Shown in pieces: positions 45,502-53,740 of a stretch of 64,000 nt of DNA; positions within the stretch are counted from its first letter, which is position 1; every line of letters starts with the position of its first letter. Origin of the DNA: Clostridiales bacterium (GTDB lineage Bacteria > Bacillota > Clostridia > Christensenellales > CAG-314); assembly GCA_022508305.1 (NCBI GenBank), contig JAFLVM010000001.1, positions 437,347 through 501,346 of the forward strand. Reading direction: 5' to 3'. Under the pieces are notes generated by a model. It was not told the origin of the DNA. It did no database searches and was given only the letters and a program-made list of their open reading frames with translations. The translations under genes were made by a program, and so were the position numbers.

Positions 45502-45930
45502 CTAACCTTCTATCTTGTCTACACGTTGCGCGTGGCGTCCGCCCTCGAAGGGTGTATTCAAAAATTCGTCCACGATTTGCTTTGCCGTTTCAAAGTCAAC
45601 GTACTTTTGCCCCATTGCAATGACGTTTGCGTTGTTGTGCAATCTCGTCATGTGCGCCATGTCGGAATTCATGCACAGCGCGCACCTAACCCCCTTGACC
45701 TTGTTGGCAACCATAGATACGCCGATACCCGTAGTACACACGAGAACGCCGCGTTCACATTCGCCCTTTGCCACCGCTTGCGCCGCAGGTCTTGCAAAGT
45801 CGGGGTAGTCGCAGCTGTCTAACGTTGTCGTTCCGAAGTCGCGTACCGTATGCCCCAGTTGAGTGAGATACTCGCCTATTTTGTTTTTCAGTTCAAGACC
45901 GCCGTGGTCGCTTGCCAATGAAATTACCAT
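45502..45930 (-). CDS. rpiB: Ribose-5-phosphate isomerase B
   Basis: RpiB interconverts ribose 5-phosphate and ribulose 5-phosphate. The 142-residue protein has SDHGG (residues 7-11), the catalytic Cys65 in CTTGIG, and His93/His98 in AHMTRLHNNAN. It lies 15 bp after the sua5-type gene, a pairing common in Clostridia and Bacillales. Some LacAB/RpiB relatives act on allose phosphate; the Cys65 form supports RpiB. Confidence 0.93.
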   Translation of the reverse strand: MVISLASDHGGLELKNKIGEYLTQLGHTVRDFGTTTLDSCDYPDFARPAAQAVAKGECERGVLVCTTGIGVSMVANKVKGVRCALCMNSDMAHMTRLHNNANVIAMGQKYVDFETAKQIVDEFLNTPFEGGRHAQRVDKIEG

Positions 45931-45945
45931 TTCTACCTCTAAAAA

Positions 45946-46953
45946 CTAAATTATGTTGCCGCCTGCTGCTTTTTTGAGCCTGTCTACAATTCCTATACCT
46001 ATTTCGCCGCCGTAAAGGGTGTTTTCTTCATTGCAAAAGCTTGCAATAATGAAGTCGTACCTCGTTTCCAAATATCTGAGTCTTTCGTACAGCCCTCTTG
46101 CAACGTCGTTTGCGTCCATACCCATAGAAACGGCGTGGCGTTTACCGTAACGGAAGGGATGATGCACCAACAGCACGGGATTGTAGCCTTCTCGTACCTT
46201 TTGGTCGTAGTAGGCGCACAGCTTTTCGTAGTCATCCGTCAAATCCAACACCATTGGAACCTTGGGAGCGTAGTGTTTGTACCTGACTCCGGGGGAATTG
46301 ACCTTGGATTTGGGATTGGTGATTATTTCAACGGGTTTTCCCAAAATTCTTTCTATTACTTCCGGCGTAAAGGCGCCCGGACGTAGAATTTTCGGTTCGC
46401 CGTGAGACAAATCCAAAACTGTAGATTCGATACCGACGTCACACGCTTCACCGCACAAAATCGCGGCAATTCTTCCGTCCATGTCCTCTTTCACGCATTG
46501 CCACGTCGTAGGACTTGGACGTCCGCTAAGATTTGCGCTGGGAGCGGCTACGGGAACTTGCGCGTTACGCAGAAATTCACGAGCCTCAACTGACCTTGGC
46601 ATACGAATTGCCACGGTGTCCAGTCCTGCCGTAACACAGTCGGGTACCGTATCTTTTTTCGGCAGTACGATTGTGAGGCATGCGGGCATGTGCTCTATCA
46701 TTTTCTTCGCGTCATCGCTAATTTCACGAGCAACGTCGTAAATTTGCGACTCGTTCCACACGTGCACGATTAGCGGATTGTCACTTGGGCGACCTTTGGC
46801 AACGTAAATACTTTTTATCGCCGCCTCATCGAATGCGTTTGCGCCCAATCCGTACACCGTTTCGGTGGGGAAAGCTACAAGCTCGCCTTGACGAATAAGC
46901 TCGCCTGCAAGATTGAGGTCGTCGCTATTGAATTGTAAATATTTCGTCTGCAT
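45946..46953 (-). CDS. ywlC: Threonylcarbamoyl-AMP synthase, Sua5 type
   Basis: The enzyme makes threonylcarbamoyl-AMP for the t6A37 modification of tRNAs that read ANN codons. The YrdC domain (about 10-200) contains FPTETVYGLGANA, KGRPSDNPLIVHV and APSANLSGRPSPT; a C-terminal Sua5 domain (about 225-335) follows, distinguishing it from short TsaC. It heads a probable operon that runs through rpiB into the V-ATPase genes, since no terminator intervenes. Confidence 0.95.
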   Translation of the reverse strand: MQTKYLQFNSDDLNLAGELIRQGELVAFPTETVYGLGANAFDEAAIKSIYVAKGRPSDNPLIVHVWNESQIYDVAREISDDAKKMIEHMPACLTIVLPKKDTVPDCVTAGLDTVAIRMPRSVEAREFLRNAQVPVAAPSANLSGRPSPTTWQCVKEDMDGRIAAILCGEACDVGIESTVLDLSHGEPKILRPGAFTPEVIERILGKPVEIITNPKSKVNSPGVRYKHYAPKVPMVLDLTDDYEKLCAYYDQKVREGYNPVLLVHHPFRYGKRHAVSMGMDANDVARGLYERLRYLETRYDFIIASFCNEENTLYGGEIGIGIVDRLKKAAGGNII

Positions 46954-46998
46954 TGCTCAAACTGCTCCGTCAAAACCGCCTATTTATCACAATAAATC

Positions 46999-47027
46999 AT
47001 TTTACCACAAGTCAAAAAATTTGTAAA
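46999..47027 (-). promoter_or_regulatory. Promoter of ywlC-rpiB (and probably the V-ATPase genes)
   Basis: The minus strand has TTTACA (47022-47027), a 17-bp spacer and TAAAAT (46999-47004) with an extended-10 TGG. The leader is about 40 nt. Confidence 0.65.
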
Positions 47028-47080
47028 CCGTCAAATAAGGCAAGACGTTGCTTTTTTACGAGATTACCGTCATATAAAAC

Positions 47081-47114
47081 AAAAAAAGTCTGACAAAATA
47101 TCAAACTTTTTTTT
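47081..47114 (-). terminator. Terminator after the nadD-yqeK-rsfS fusion gene
   Basis: On the minus strand an A-rich arm AAAAAAAAGTtTGA pairs with TCAgACTTTTTTT through one mismatch, giving a hairpin that runs straight into a seven-base T-run. Confidence 0.6.
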
Positions 47115-47141
47115 GAAAAATATTAGTAAATTTGGAAAATA

Positions 47142-48647
47142 TTAGTCAACGTTGTAGTCGGTTACGTTGGAGCCGTTGTTCCACAGGGTGTCCAAAGCGT
47201 AGATTTCCCGCGTGTCCTTGTGGAAAATGTGCACGATTACGTCGCCGTAGTCCACCGCTATCCACCTGCCCTCGGTGTGACCTTCCTTTCTGAGAGCAAG
47301 CTTGCCGCTCTTTTCCATTTGCTCCTCAAGGTGGTCGAAGATTGCTTTTACCTGCGGCATACTGCGACCTGAGCATATCACAAAGTAGTCGGCAATGTTG
47401 CTTAGACCTGCAATTTCCACAATCTTGATGTCCGTTGCCTGTTTGGCGGCAAGTAATTCGCAAATTGATTTTACCGTTTCATTCGTTGTAGTTTTCGTCA
47501 TATCTTTCTCCATTTGTATTGTGTCGCTTCCACTGTATTTTATGCTTTCTTCCGCGTTACAGTAATAGTCAATTGTCTGCTCGGACAACGGACACACGCT
47601 GTCGCAGTGACGTTCAAGACAAACCTCGTACGCTTCTTTCAGACAGGCGATAAACATGTCGTCCAAACTGCCCTTTTTGAGGTGAGCAAGGGGGTAGCTT
47701 CTGCTGTCCTCCGTCTTGTCGGCGACGTACACGATTTTTTCCAATCTCGACATATTCGGTCTGCCCGTCGTGTGGTAAGTTATTGCATCCAGTATTTCCC
47801 CGTCCGTTACGCCGAAATCCTGTTTTGCAACCTCTCTGCCGAGGAAGGAATGCACTACCGAGTCGGGCATATCGTGGGGCTGTACAAAACCGTATTTAGC
47901 GTAGTCGGCAGGGCTGATATACTTTGCGCAGTCGTGAAGCAGACATGCGGTAAACACTTTGTCCTTTTCGCCGTCAGCGGCAAGTTCTAAGCCCCGTTTT
48001 ACAACGTAAAAGGTGTGACTGAAGCGTTCGGACTTGAGATAACTGCGTAGTTTCGCTATTTCGCGGTGTTCGCCATACAATCCACGTTGCAAAATATACT
48101 GATTCACACTTTGCGGAACGACGTCCGTGTTGTCCATACCGAATTGGTAGCGAAGCCGAATTTCCGTAGAGTTGACGGCGGTAGGTTTGAGTTCAAGTCT
48201 AACCACCTTAGCGCCGAAATCCCTCTCTATTCGATTGACCGTTCTGATTGAAGTTTTGCGTTTGCGGTCGGCAACTACAAGGGTTGCAAGAGTTGCAATT
48301 TCCTTTGGACGGTACCACTTGCCGAAGTTTACCAAGCTGTCGCCGCCAATTATTAGGTACAGCTCGCTGTTGGGGTACAAGTCCTTAAAGTAACGGAGCG
48401 TTTCCACGGTGTAGCTCTTGCCCGCCTTGTTGAGTTCGTAGTCGCTCACCTCTGCCAAGCCGTCAAAGGCAAGCTGAGTCAGAGTCAAACGGGTACGTCC
48501 GTCCACCTCGCAGGGCTTGTGAGGGGGAATTCCGCAGGGCACGACTATCATCTTGTCCAACGACAGTTGATTAAGCGCCTGTCTAACGATATTGAGATGA
48601 GAAACGTGCGGAGGATTGAAAGTGCCGCCGAAAATGCCTATTTTCAT
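47142..48647 (-). CDS. nadD: Triple fusion: NadD adenylyltransferase - YqeK HD hydrolase - RsfS ribosome silencing factor
   Basis: Residues 1-190 are nicotinate-nucleotide adenylyltransferase (GIFGGTFNPPHVSH, STEIR), which makes deamido-NAD. Residues about 195-365 are a YqeK-type HD domain with metal ligands His211, His238-Asp239 (LLHDCAK), His266 (VVHSF), His292 and Asp310; YqeK hydrolyses diadenosine tetraphosphate. After a linker, residues about 385-501 are RsfS/YbeB (AAKQATDIKIVEI, ADYFVICSG), which binds uL14 and keeps ribosomal subunits apart. These are normally three adjacent genes. The frame is continuous without stops. The ATG lacks a ribosome site and coincides with the predicted transcription start. 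Confidence 0.92.
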   Translation of the reverse strand: MKIGIFGGTFNPPHVSHLNIVRQALNQLSLDKMIVVPCGIPPHKPCEVDGRTRLTLTQLAFDGLAEVSDYELNKAGKSYTVETLRYFKDLYPNSELYLIIGGDSLVNFGKWYRPKEIATLATLVVADRKRKTSIRTVNRIERDFGAKVVRLELKPTAVNSTEIRLRYQFGMDNTDVVPQSVNQYILQRGLYGEHREIAKLRSYLKSERFSHTFYVVKRGLELAADGEKDKVFTACLLHDCAKYISPADYAKYGFVQPHDMPDSVVHSFLGREVAKQDFGVTDGEILDAITYHTTGRPNMSRLEKIVYVADKTEDSRSYPLAHLKKGSLDDMFIACLKEAYEVCLERHCDSVCPLSEQTIDYYCNAEESIKYSGSDTIQMEKDMTKTTTNETVKSICELLAAKQATDIKIVEIAGLSNIADYFVICSGRSMPQVKAIFDHLEEQMEKSGKLALRKEGHTEGRWIAVDYGDVIVHIFHKDTREIYALDTLWNNGSNVTDYNVD

Positions 48648-48653
48648 GCTATC

Positions 48654-48682
48654 ATTCTACAATATTTTTGCAAATATTTCAA
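48654..48682 (-). promoter_or_regulatory. Promoter giving a leaderless nadD fusion mRNA
   Basis: The minus strand has TTGAAA (48677-48682), a 17-bp spacer and TAGAAT (48654-48659). Seven bases after the -10 box is the A of the ATG at 48647, so no leader is expected. Confidence 0.7.
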
Positions 48683-48709
48683 TTAAAAACGGCTAAAAAG
48701 GTCAACAAT

Positions 48710-49501
48710 ATGCGCATGGCGAAGATATTAAACTGTATTTTGTGTACAATAGCGATTTTTCTGCTGAGCTTGACTTGGGTGTACTACTGTTTGCGGGACA
48801 GTACGCTCGCTTTGTGGCTTGCGCTCGTCGTTGCGCTTGCTGCCTGCTACATAATTTGGCGAGCGCAGTCAAGATGGGAAAAGGGCAAAAAAATAAAGCT
48901 TGCCAAGAAAAAACAAATTGCTGCGTTAACCGAGTACCTGCGTTTTGGCGAAAACAACGCGGAGCTTTTCGCCGATATGCTACGCTACTACCGCTTTGAA
49001 GTGAAAAAAGCAAACGATGACGATCTTGTTGTCATGAAAAACGGAATCACAAGCTACGTTGCAACGCGTTTCGTGCAGGACAGTCTTTCCAAAGAGGAAA
49101 TTGCAAAAGCCGTGATTGCCGCCAAGCGCGCCAAATGCTCAAAGCTGTACGTTTTCGCGAACAAGGCGGACAAGTCGCTTGTAGACGCCGCAAACGCCCG
49201 TATACACACCGTGACGGTGGACGTTGCCAACACCTACGCTCTACTTGAGCAGTGCGACAAATTACCCGCCCTAAAAGAGATAAAACCGAGCAAAAAACCG
49301 CTAATAATTGCCAAATACGCCCTCAACAGGCGGCGTTTCGGGTGGTATTTTACCTCGTCGCTGTTTTTGATAGCCCTTTCCGTTATAAGCTTCATACCTT
49401 GGTACATGCTTACTTGGGCGACAATCAACTTCGGCTTGGCGCTGTACAGCTTGCTAAACAGAAGATTCAACGTTCCGCCCACCAACGTTACTCTCGATTA
49501 G
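48710..49501 (+). CDS. Membrane protein with a restriction-endonuclease-like middle domain
   Basis: The protein has two N-terminal and two C-terminal membrane helices around a soluble middle part (about residues 70-195). That part includes a helix LFADMLRYYRFEVKK, a strand DDLVVMKNG, and VATRFVQDSLSKEEIAKAVIAAKRAKCSK-like helices, an order reminiscent of Mrr-type PD-(D/E)xK domains, although the D...E-x-K triad is not complete. The start at 48710 is an estimate; earlier ATGs exist at 48668. Its 3' end overlaps the convergent spoIVFB-like gene by 14 bp. Function is unknown. Confidence 0.6.
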   Translation: MRMAKILNCILCTIAIFLLSLTWVYYCLRDSTLALWLALVVALAACYIIWRAQSRWEKGKKIKLAKKKQIAALTEYLRFGENNAELFADMLRYYRFEVKKANDDDLVVMKNGITSYVATRFVQDSLSKEEIAKAVIAAKRAKCSKLYVFANKADKSLVDAANARIHTVTVDVANTYALLEQCDKLPALKEIKPSKKPLIIAKYALNRRRFGWYFTSSLFLIALSVISFIPWYMLTWATINFGLALYSLLNRRFNVPPTNVTLD

Positions 49502-50357
49502 TCACAGGACGTTTAGCGTCTTTTAGCTCTGAAAGGGGCGTGTCAAGGGGCGTGTTGATAACCAAATCCTCCAATTCAGCTATGCTGTAGCGCGCAATCA
49601 CTTCCATGTCGCCGTCCACTACTTCCAAGCAGTACACGTAATTACCCTGCATACGCTTTGCCACGTCGGCAAGCGTGTTGCGCAAATCGAATACGAGAGT
49701 TTTCTTTTCCATACCTTTTTTCAAAAACCGTCTTTTGTTGGTAGAAAAGACGGTTCTTTCGTACGTTTCCCTTCCCTTGGCAAACGCGCCGCTAAACAGA
49801 CCTATTGCAAACAGTCCCAAGCTGAACAAATTACTACCCGTAAACAGCGAAACCACGAAAACAGCGAACAGCCCCACGGAAACTATTACCGTAAAGCGTT
49901 TGGTGAGCTTGAGAGCTTTGTCGCCCATCTTCTTTTCCGCAAGCCCCGTCAATATCCGTCCGCCGTCCAACGGATAGCAGGGCAGCAAATTCACGCACGC
50001 CATAGTGAGATTGGCGGTAAAGAAGCTTTCGGTGTAGAAGTAGGATTCCGGCGCAAGCCACCACAGCGCAAGGCACGCAAGACACAAAGCCAAATTCATT
50101 AGCGGACCTGCAAGCGCAATCTTGATGCGGTCTGCGCCGTTGACGTCCTGAAATTCGCCGTACAGTACTGCTCCGAAAAGTCCAAGCTGAATTTCCTTGC
50201 AACGGTAAAACAGCTTGCTTGCAACGACGAAATGGGCTGTTTCGTGGAGTAGCACCGCAAAAGAATACATGGTAGCGAAGTACCCCTGACGGAATACTAC
50301 CGCTACCACAATAAAAATCCAAAAGCTTGGTTTTATTCTAAATTTCAGATCATCCAT
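49488..50357 (-). CDS. M50 site-2 protease, SpoIVFB-like, with CBS-type tail
   Basis: The 289-residue intramembrane metalloprotease has the zinc motif HETAH (residues 38-42) in an early membrane helix and the third ligand Asp131 in YPLDGG. A soluble C-terminal part (about 215-289) resembles a CBS domain (MQGNYVYCLEVVDGDMEVIA), as in SpoIVFB, which cleaves pro-sigma-K in Bacillus. The gene overlaps the upstream SpoIVFA-like gene and follows minD-minE; the order minD, spoIVFA, spoIVFB is the same as in Bacillus subtilis. Whether this organism sporulates cannot be told from the window. Confidence 0.85.
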   Translation of the reverse strand: MDDLKFRIKPSFWIFIVVAVVFRQGYFATMYSFAVLLHETAHFVVASKLFYRCKEIQLGLFGAVLYGEFQDVNGADRIKIALAGPLMNLALCLACLALWWLAPESYFYTESFFTANLTMACVNLLPCYPLDGGRILTGLAEKKMGDKALKLTKRFTVIVSVGLFAVFVVSLFTGSNLFSLGLFAIGLFSGAFAKGRETYERTVFSTNKRRFLKKGMEKKTLVFDLRNTLADVAKRMQGNYVYCLEVVDGDMEVIARYSIAELEDLVINTPLDTPLSELKDAKRPVTNRE

Positions 50358-50986
50358 GCAAGCTGCGATTCGCTTCCCACAACGTCTTTGATTTGACCGC
50401 TGACTGCAACTGTCGCCGTAAAGGTTCCGTCGTACCTTCCCAAAAGAGTATTGACGCTTACCGTGTCGCCGATTGCGACGAATACCTCGGTGAGATTGCC
50501 GTAGGTGATGGTCGTGTCGTCGTCTACTGCAACCGTAACGGTAGTTTCCGTCACGTTTACAACCTTGCCGTCGGTAAATGATACGGTCACTCTGCCGCCG
50601 TCAAAGGTTGCCACGCCGTCCGCTACGTCCAAGAGATTAGCGTTTGCAGGGATAGATATCGAAGCCGAAACGTTTTGCGTGTCGTTTGCGTCAAACACCG
50701 AGCCCGAAAACGCCGCTTTGGCAGTTTGAAACACGTCGCTTGCAAAGTTGCCGTCAATAAACAGCATTGCGGCAAGCAGCGCAACACAAAGCACTGCTAT
50801 TAGCGCGATTTGCAGGGGCTTACGTAACTTGAGATTGATCTTGGGGAACTTGAATTTAAAATTAAACTTTCTCTTGTTGCTCTTGGGCTGCTCTTCCTGA
50901 ACGTACTTGCGTTCCGAGTAGGACACGTCCAACCAATCGTTTTCTTCCGCATCGCATACGATACTGTTTACACCGTCGTATTCCAT
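50345..50986 (-). CDS. SpoIVFA-like membrane protein with degenerate LytM/M23 domain
   Basis: The protein (213 residues from the ATG at 50986, preceded by GGGAGG) has a basic cytoplasmic N-terminus, one membrane helix (about 68-88, LQIALIAVLCVALLAAMLF) and an external beta-rich domain. The stretch TVTVAVDDDTTITYGNLTEV and AIGDTVSVNTLLG match the barrel of LytM/M23 domains, but the zinc ligands are absent, as in SpoIVFA. Its position directly before the SpoIVFB-like protease supports a role as its regulator or scaffold. Confidence 0.7.
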   Translation of the reverse strand: MEYDGVNSIVCDAEENDWLDVSYSERKYVQEEQPKSNKRKFNFKFKFPKINLKLRKPLQIALIAVLCVALLAAMLFIDGNFASDVFQTAKAAFSGSVFDANDTQNVSASISIPANANLLDVADGVATFDGGRVTVSFTDGKVVNVTETTVTVAVDDDTTITYGNLTEVFVAIGDTVSVNTLLGRYDGTFTATVAVSGQIKDVVGSESQLAWMI

Positions 50987-51035
50987 ATTGACACCTCCCG
51001 TTTGTACACAATACCCTATGCCGCAAACCTTCATA

Positions 51036-51254
51036 TTATGCCGAAGGGCGGAAAGTCGGTTTAACTTTTTTTACAGAGATGGTGATTATCATATTGGCGT
51101 TTGCGCCACGTTCAACGTTTACCGTCATGCCGTCGCACTCCATGTAACGGGCAACCAGTTTGTTCAGCTCGCCGAAAAACTCCGTTTGGCGGTAGTTGAA
51201 TTTGTCCTGCAGCACCATGGACTGCGCCCGTTCGTAAATCTGTGATTGCTTCAT
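51036..51254 (-). CDS. minE: Cell division topological specificity factor MinE
   Basis: MinE drives pole-to-pole movement of MinD. The 72-residue protein has ERAQSMVLQDKF in place of the usual ERLKLVLAHDR contact helix and a C-terminal dimerisation domain (TVNVERGANANMIITISV). The extreme N-terminal membrane-targeting helix is shorter than in Escherichia coli. The ATG at 51254 follows GAGGTG. It starts eight bases after the minD stop. Confidence 0.85.
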   Translation of the reverse strand: MKQSQIYERAQSMVLQDKFNYRQTEFFGELNKLVARYMECDGMTVNVERGANANMIITISVKKVKPTFRPSA

Positions 51255-51261
51255 ATTCACC

Positions 51262-52026
51262 TCACACGTTGCGTTTCAGGCGACGTTTCAGTTTGCCGAA
51301 TACGCCCTTGTACTGAGATACGCAGTCGTACACCTCCAATGCGCCGTTCTCAAGATTGCTTGCCAGCAGGTCAAAAGCGCGCCTGTCACTGTGCAGACGT
51401 ACGTTGCAATTGACGTCGTCGTTTTCCGGAATTACTCCAAGCGAATTGTGTCCTAAAAGACTGAACACTTCAAACGCTGAAAGCATCTCGCCGCTTGCAA
51501 CCAAGTCACCCCTGACGCGATTGACGACGACGTTCACTACAAGGCTGTTGCCGATTTCCGTTATCGTTTTGTCCGCATCTCGCACGCTTGACAGGTGAGG
51601 CGTAACCACTACGATTGCCTCGTCCGCGCAGTAGGTTGCCCGACGAAATCCGCTGTCAATTCCCGCTGGACAGTCAATTAGTATGTAATCGAAGTTGTCG
51701 TCCAGCCTGTTGACAACCTTTTTCACCTGATCAACGGTGATTTGCCGTTTTGCAAGGTGACAGCTGGGCATAACGTACAGCGTCGGCTCGTTTGCGTCCT
51801 GAATTAGCGCCTGCGATGGGCGGCACCTGTTTTCCACTACGTCCACGAAGTCGAAAACCACCTTGTCCTCCACCTGCATGACGACGTCTAAATTGTTTAG
51901 CCCTATATCCAAGTCCATAAGCAGCACCCTAAGCGACCTTTTTGCCAAGGCAATACCCAAATTCGCGCAGACTGTGGTCTTGCCCACGCCGCCTTTTCCG
52001 CTTGTGACGACAATTTTTCGCGCCAT
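51262..52026 (-). CDS. minD: Septum site-determining ATPase MinD
   Basis: MinD is a membrane-cycling ATPase that places the division site. The deviant Walker A GKGGVGKTT (residues 10-18), the switch motif DLDIGLNNLDVVM and DYILIDCPAGID are all present. The C-terminus FGKLKRRLKRNV is an amphipathic membrane-binding helix. The ATG at 52026 follows GAGGAGG; longer in-frame extensions lack one. minC is not adjacent. Confidence 0.96.
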   Translation of the reverse strand: MARKIVVTSGKGGVGKTTVCANLGIALAKRSLRVLLMDLDIGLNNLDVVMQVEDKVVFDFVDVVENRCRPSQALIQDANEPTLYVMPSCHLAKRQITVDQVKKVVNRLDDNFDYILIDCPAGIDSGFRRATYCADEAIVVVTPHLSSVRDADKTITEIGNSLVVNVVVNRVRGDLVASGEMLSAFEVFSLLGHNSLGVIPENDDVNCNVRLHSDRRAFDLLASNLENGALEVYDCVSQYKGVFGKLKRRLKRNV

Positions 52027-52051
52027 ATTTTCCTCCTCGCCTGTGTGACCT

Positions 52052-52057
52052 ATTGTA
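52052..52057 (-). promoter_or_regulatory. Extended -10 promoter of minD-minE-spoIVFAB
   Basis: The minus strand has TGGTACAAT (extended -10) about 25 nt before the minD ATG; no good -35 hexamer is seen. Confidence 0.5.
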
Positions 52058-52148
52058 CCACCAAATATCATGGCGAAATTGCCTTCGACAAATCTTGTAA
52101 GGACAAATAAAAGCAAATATTGCCGCAAAAACAAGAAAAATTTTTATT

Positions 52149-52182
52149 AAAAAGACGAAACCGTAGTCGGTTTCGTCTTTTT
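52149..52182. terminator. Terminator after the Ig-like membrane protein gene
   Basis: A perfect 14-bp stem AAAAAGACGAAACC / GGTTTCGTCTTTTT with a 6-nt loop separates the giant-gene unit from the min operon. Confidence 0.95.
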
Positions 52183-52208
52183 ATAATGTAATTTAGATAT
52201 ATACTAAA

Positions 52209-53726
52209 TTATTTCTTAGATTTCTTGTCCTTTCTGCCTTTTTTGTCCGAAGGTTTGTCTTCCTCTTCAGCAGGGGTGTCGTTTGCGGAGTCGTCCGTAT
52301 TTTCGGCTGCTTCTTCCGCTTCGTCAAGACTCTTGGCGGATACAACTATTTCCGTAACGTTTGATTTGTCGGAATCGTTGTCCTCGTCATCTACAGGCTT
52401 GTTGCGAATGAAGATTTCCTCGTCCTTCGTGTTCTTGATTTCGCGCTTGATAAGTCCCTTGTTGATTAGTTCTACAATGCCTTCGTAGGGTACGTAGAAG
52501 TCTTCCGTTTCGTGTCTGATTCGCGTGATACCCTTTTGTTGCATAGCAATTTCCACGAGTTCAATTGCCTGTCTTACACGCTTGTAGTTCTTCAAGCGAA
52601 GCATTGCGGGCGTGTCCTCAGCGGAAGGAACGTTGGACGCGTCTTCCAAATTGTAAGCCGTGTTTTCATAGTCCGCTATATTTAAGGGAAGGAACAGACA
52701 CAGGGTCTTTCCGCGGAATGCAAGCTTTGCCACAACTTCCTTGCCGGACTTGAAGGTTTCGCGCTTCCAACTGATGCGAGCGTGCACCTTTTTGTAGGAA
52801 AGCAGTTCGTTTTTGAGCTCTGTGTACCAGTGCTTGAGTTCGTCGTCGGACTGAATAAATCTTGCGGTGAAACTACGGTCGTAGCGGAGTTTGCCTGCCT
52901 CGATAGATTCCTCGTCAACAATTATTGTCGTAGGTTCGGCGGGAGCTGCAACTACTTCTACGGGCTTTTCCACAATGCGCTCCACAATTACCACCTTTTC
53001 GGCAGGTTCTGCGGGTGCTTCCTCAATTACGACGGGAGCAGCCTCTTCCTTTACTTCGGGAGTTGGCTCTTCCACAACTACGGGTGCTTCCTTGACGGAC
53101 ACGGTGTAAATTGCCGTTTGGTCAGAGTATTTTACCGTTACAAACTTGATGCCTGCTTCGCTGAGGTCGGGTCTCAACACGTAGCAAACCTTTATGTCCT
53201 TGACGTTGCTCAATCTGTCGTACACGTCGTTGTCCACTACCGAGTAGGCAATGATAGTTTCGGAAAGGGGTTCGAGATTGTAGTTGGTGCGTACGAGCAA
53301 TCCGTCGCAGTTGAACTCTTCGCCAGCCGTAAACTCGCGCTGTACTACTCCTACGTCCAAAGATATACCAGTAAGTACTCTTTCTACAGGTTCTTTGCTC
53401 TTTTCAGGCTCGGGGGTAACCACAATTACTTGCGGTTGTTCTTGCGGCTCAGCCGCCGTAGTTGCAGCTGTATCTGCAACTACGGGCTCTGCCGTTTCTT
53501 TTTTCTTTTTGCCTTTTTCTTTTACGGGTTGTTCTTCAACAACTTTTTCCACAACCACTACTTCCTCTCTACGGGAGCGGCGGGTGCGCGCCAGAAGAAT
53601 GAAGAACATTATTATGCCGATGAACACTATTACTGCTTGAGCGGCATACAGCCAAAACAGGGTGTCGTTCAGGTCAAGGTCAAAGCCCCAACCGAATATT
53701 GAAATTACGTTTAATAATTTTAACAT
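52209..53726 (-). CDS. Membrane-anchored protein with Ig-like and unnamed Clostridial domain
   Basis: The 505-residue protein has an N-terminal membrane helix (about 22-46) and a long acidic/Val-Pro-Glu linker. An Ig-like domain follows (about 120-215; GISLDVGVVQREFTAGEEF), then a second linker and a conserved block (about 300-430) with SFTARFIQSDDELKHWY, ELLSYKKVHARISWKRE and GKTLCLFLPL. That block recurs in many Clostridial membrane proteins, often with zinc ribbons, but has no known function. The C-terminus is acidic and ends in a Lys-rich tail. The ATG at 53726 follows GAGG, 14 bp after the stop of the giant gene, so they share a transcript. Confidence 0.7.
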   Translation of the reverse strand: MLKLLNVISIFGWGFDLDLNDTLFWLYAAQAVIVFIGIIMFFILLARTRRSRREEVVVVEKVVEEQPVKEKGKKKKETAEPVVADTAATTAAEPQEQPQVIVVTPEPEKSKEPVERVLTGISLDVGVVQREFTAGEEFNCDGLLVRTNYNLEPLSETIIAYSVVDNDVYDRLSNVKDIKVCYVLRPDLSEAGIKFVTVKYSDQTAIYTVSVKEAPVVVEEPTPEVKEEAAPVVIEEAPAEPAEKVVIVERIVEKPVEVVAAPAEPTTIIVDEESIEAGKLRYDRSFTARFIQSDDELKHWYTELKNELLSYKKVHARISWKRETFKSGKEVVAKLAFRGKTLCLFLPLNIADYENTAYNLEDASNVPSAEDTPAMLRLKNYKRVRQAIELVEIAMQQKGITRIRHETEDFYVPYEGIVELINKGLIKREIKNTKDEEIFIRNKPVDDEDNDSDKSNVTEIVVSAKSLDEAEEAAENTDDSANDTPAEEEDKPSDKKGRKDKKSKK

Positions 53727-53740
53727 GTGTAGTACCTCGC

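Noticed and set aside
52027-52134. N-terminal extension of MinD to 52134
   Set aside because: The conserved MinD start MARKIVVTSG at 52026 has a strong GAGGAGG site; the extension covers the promoter.
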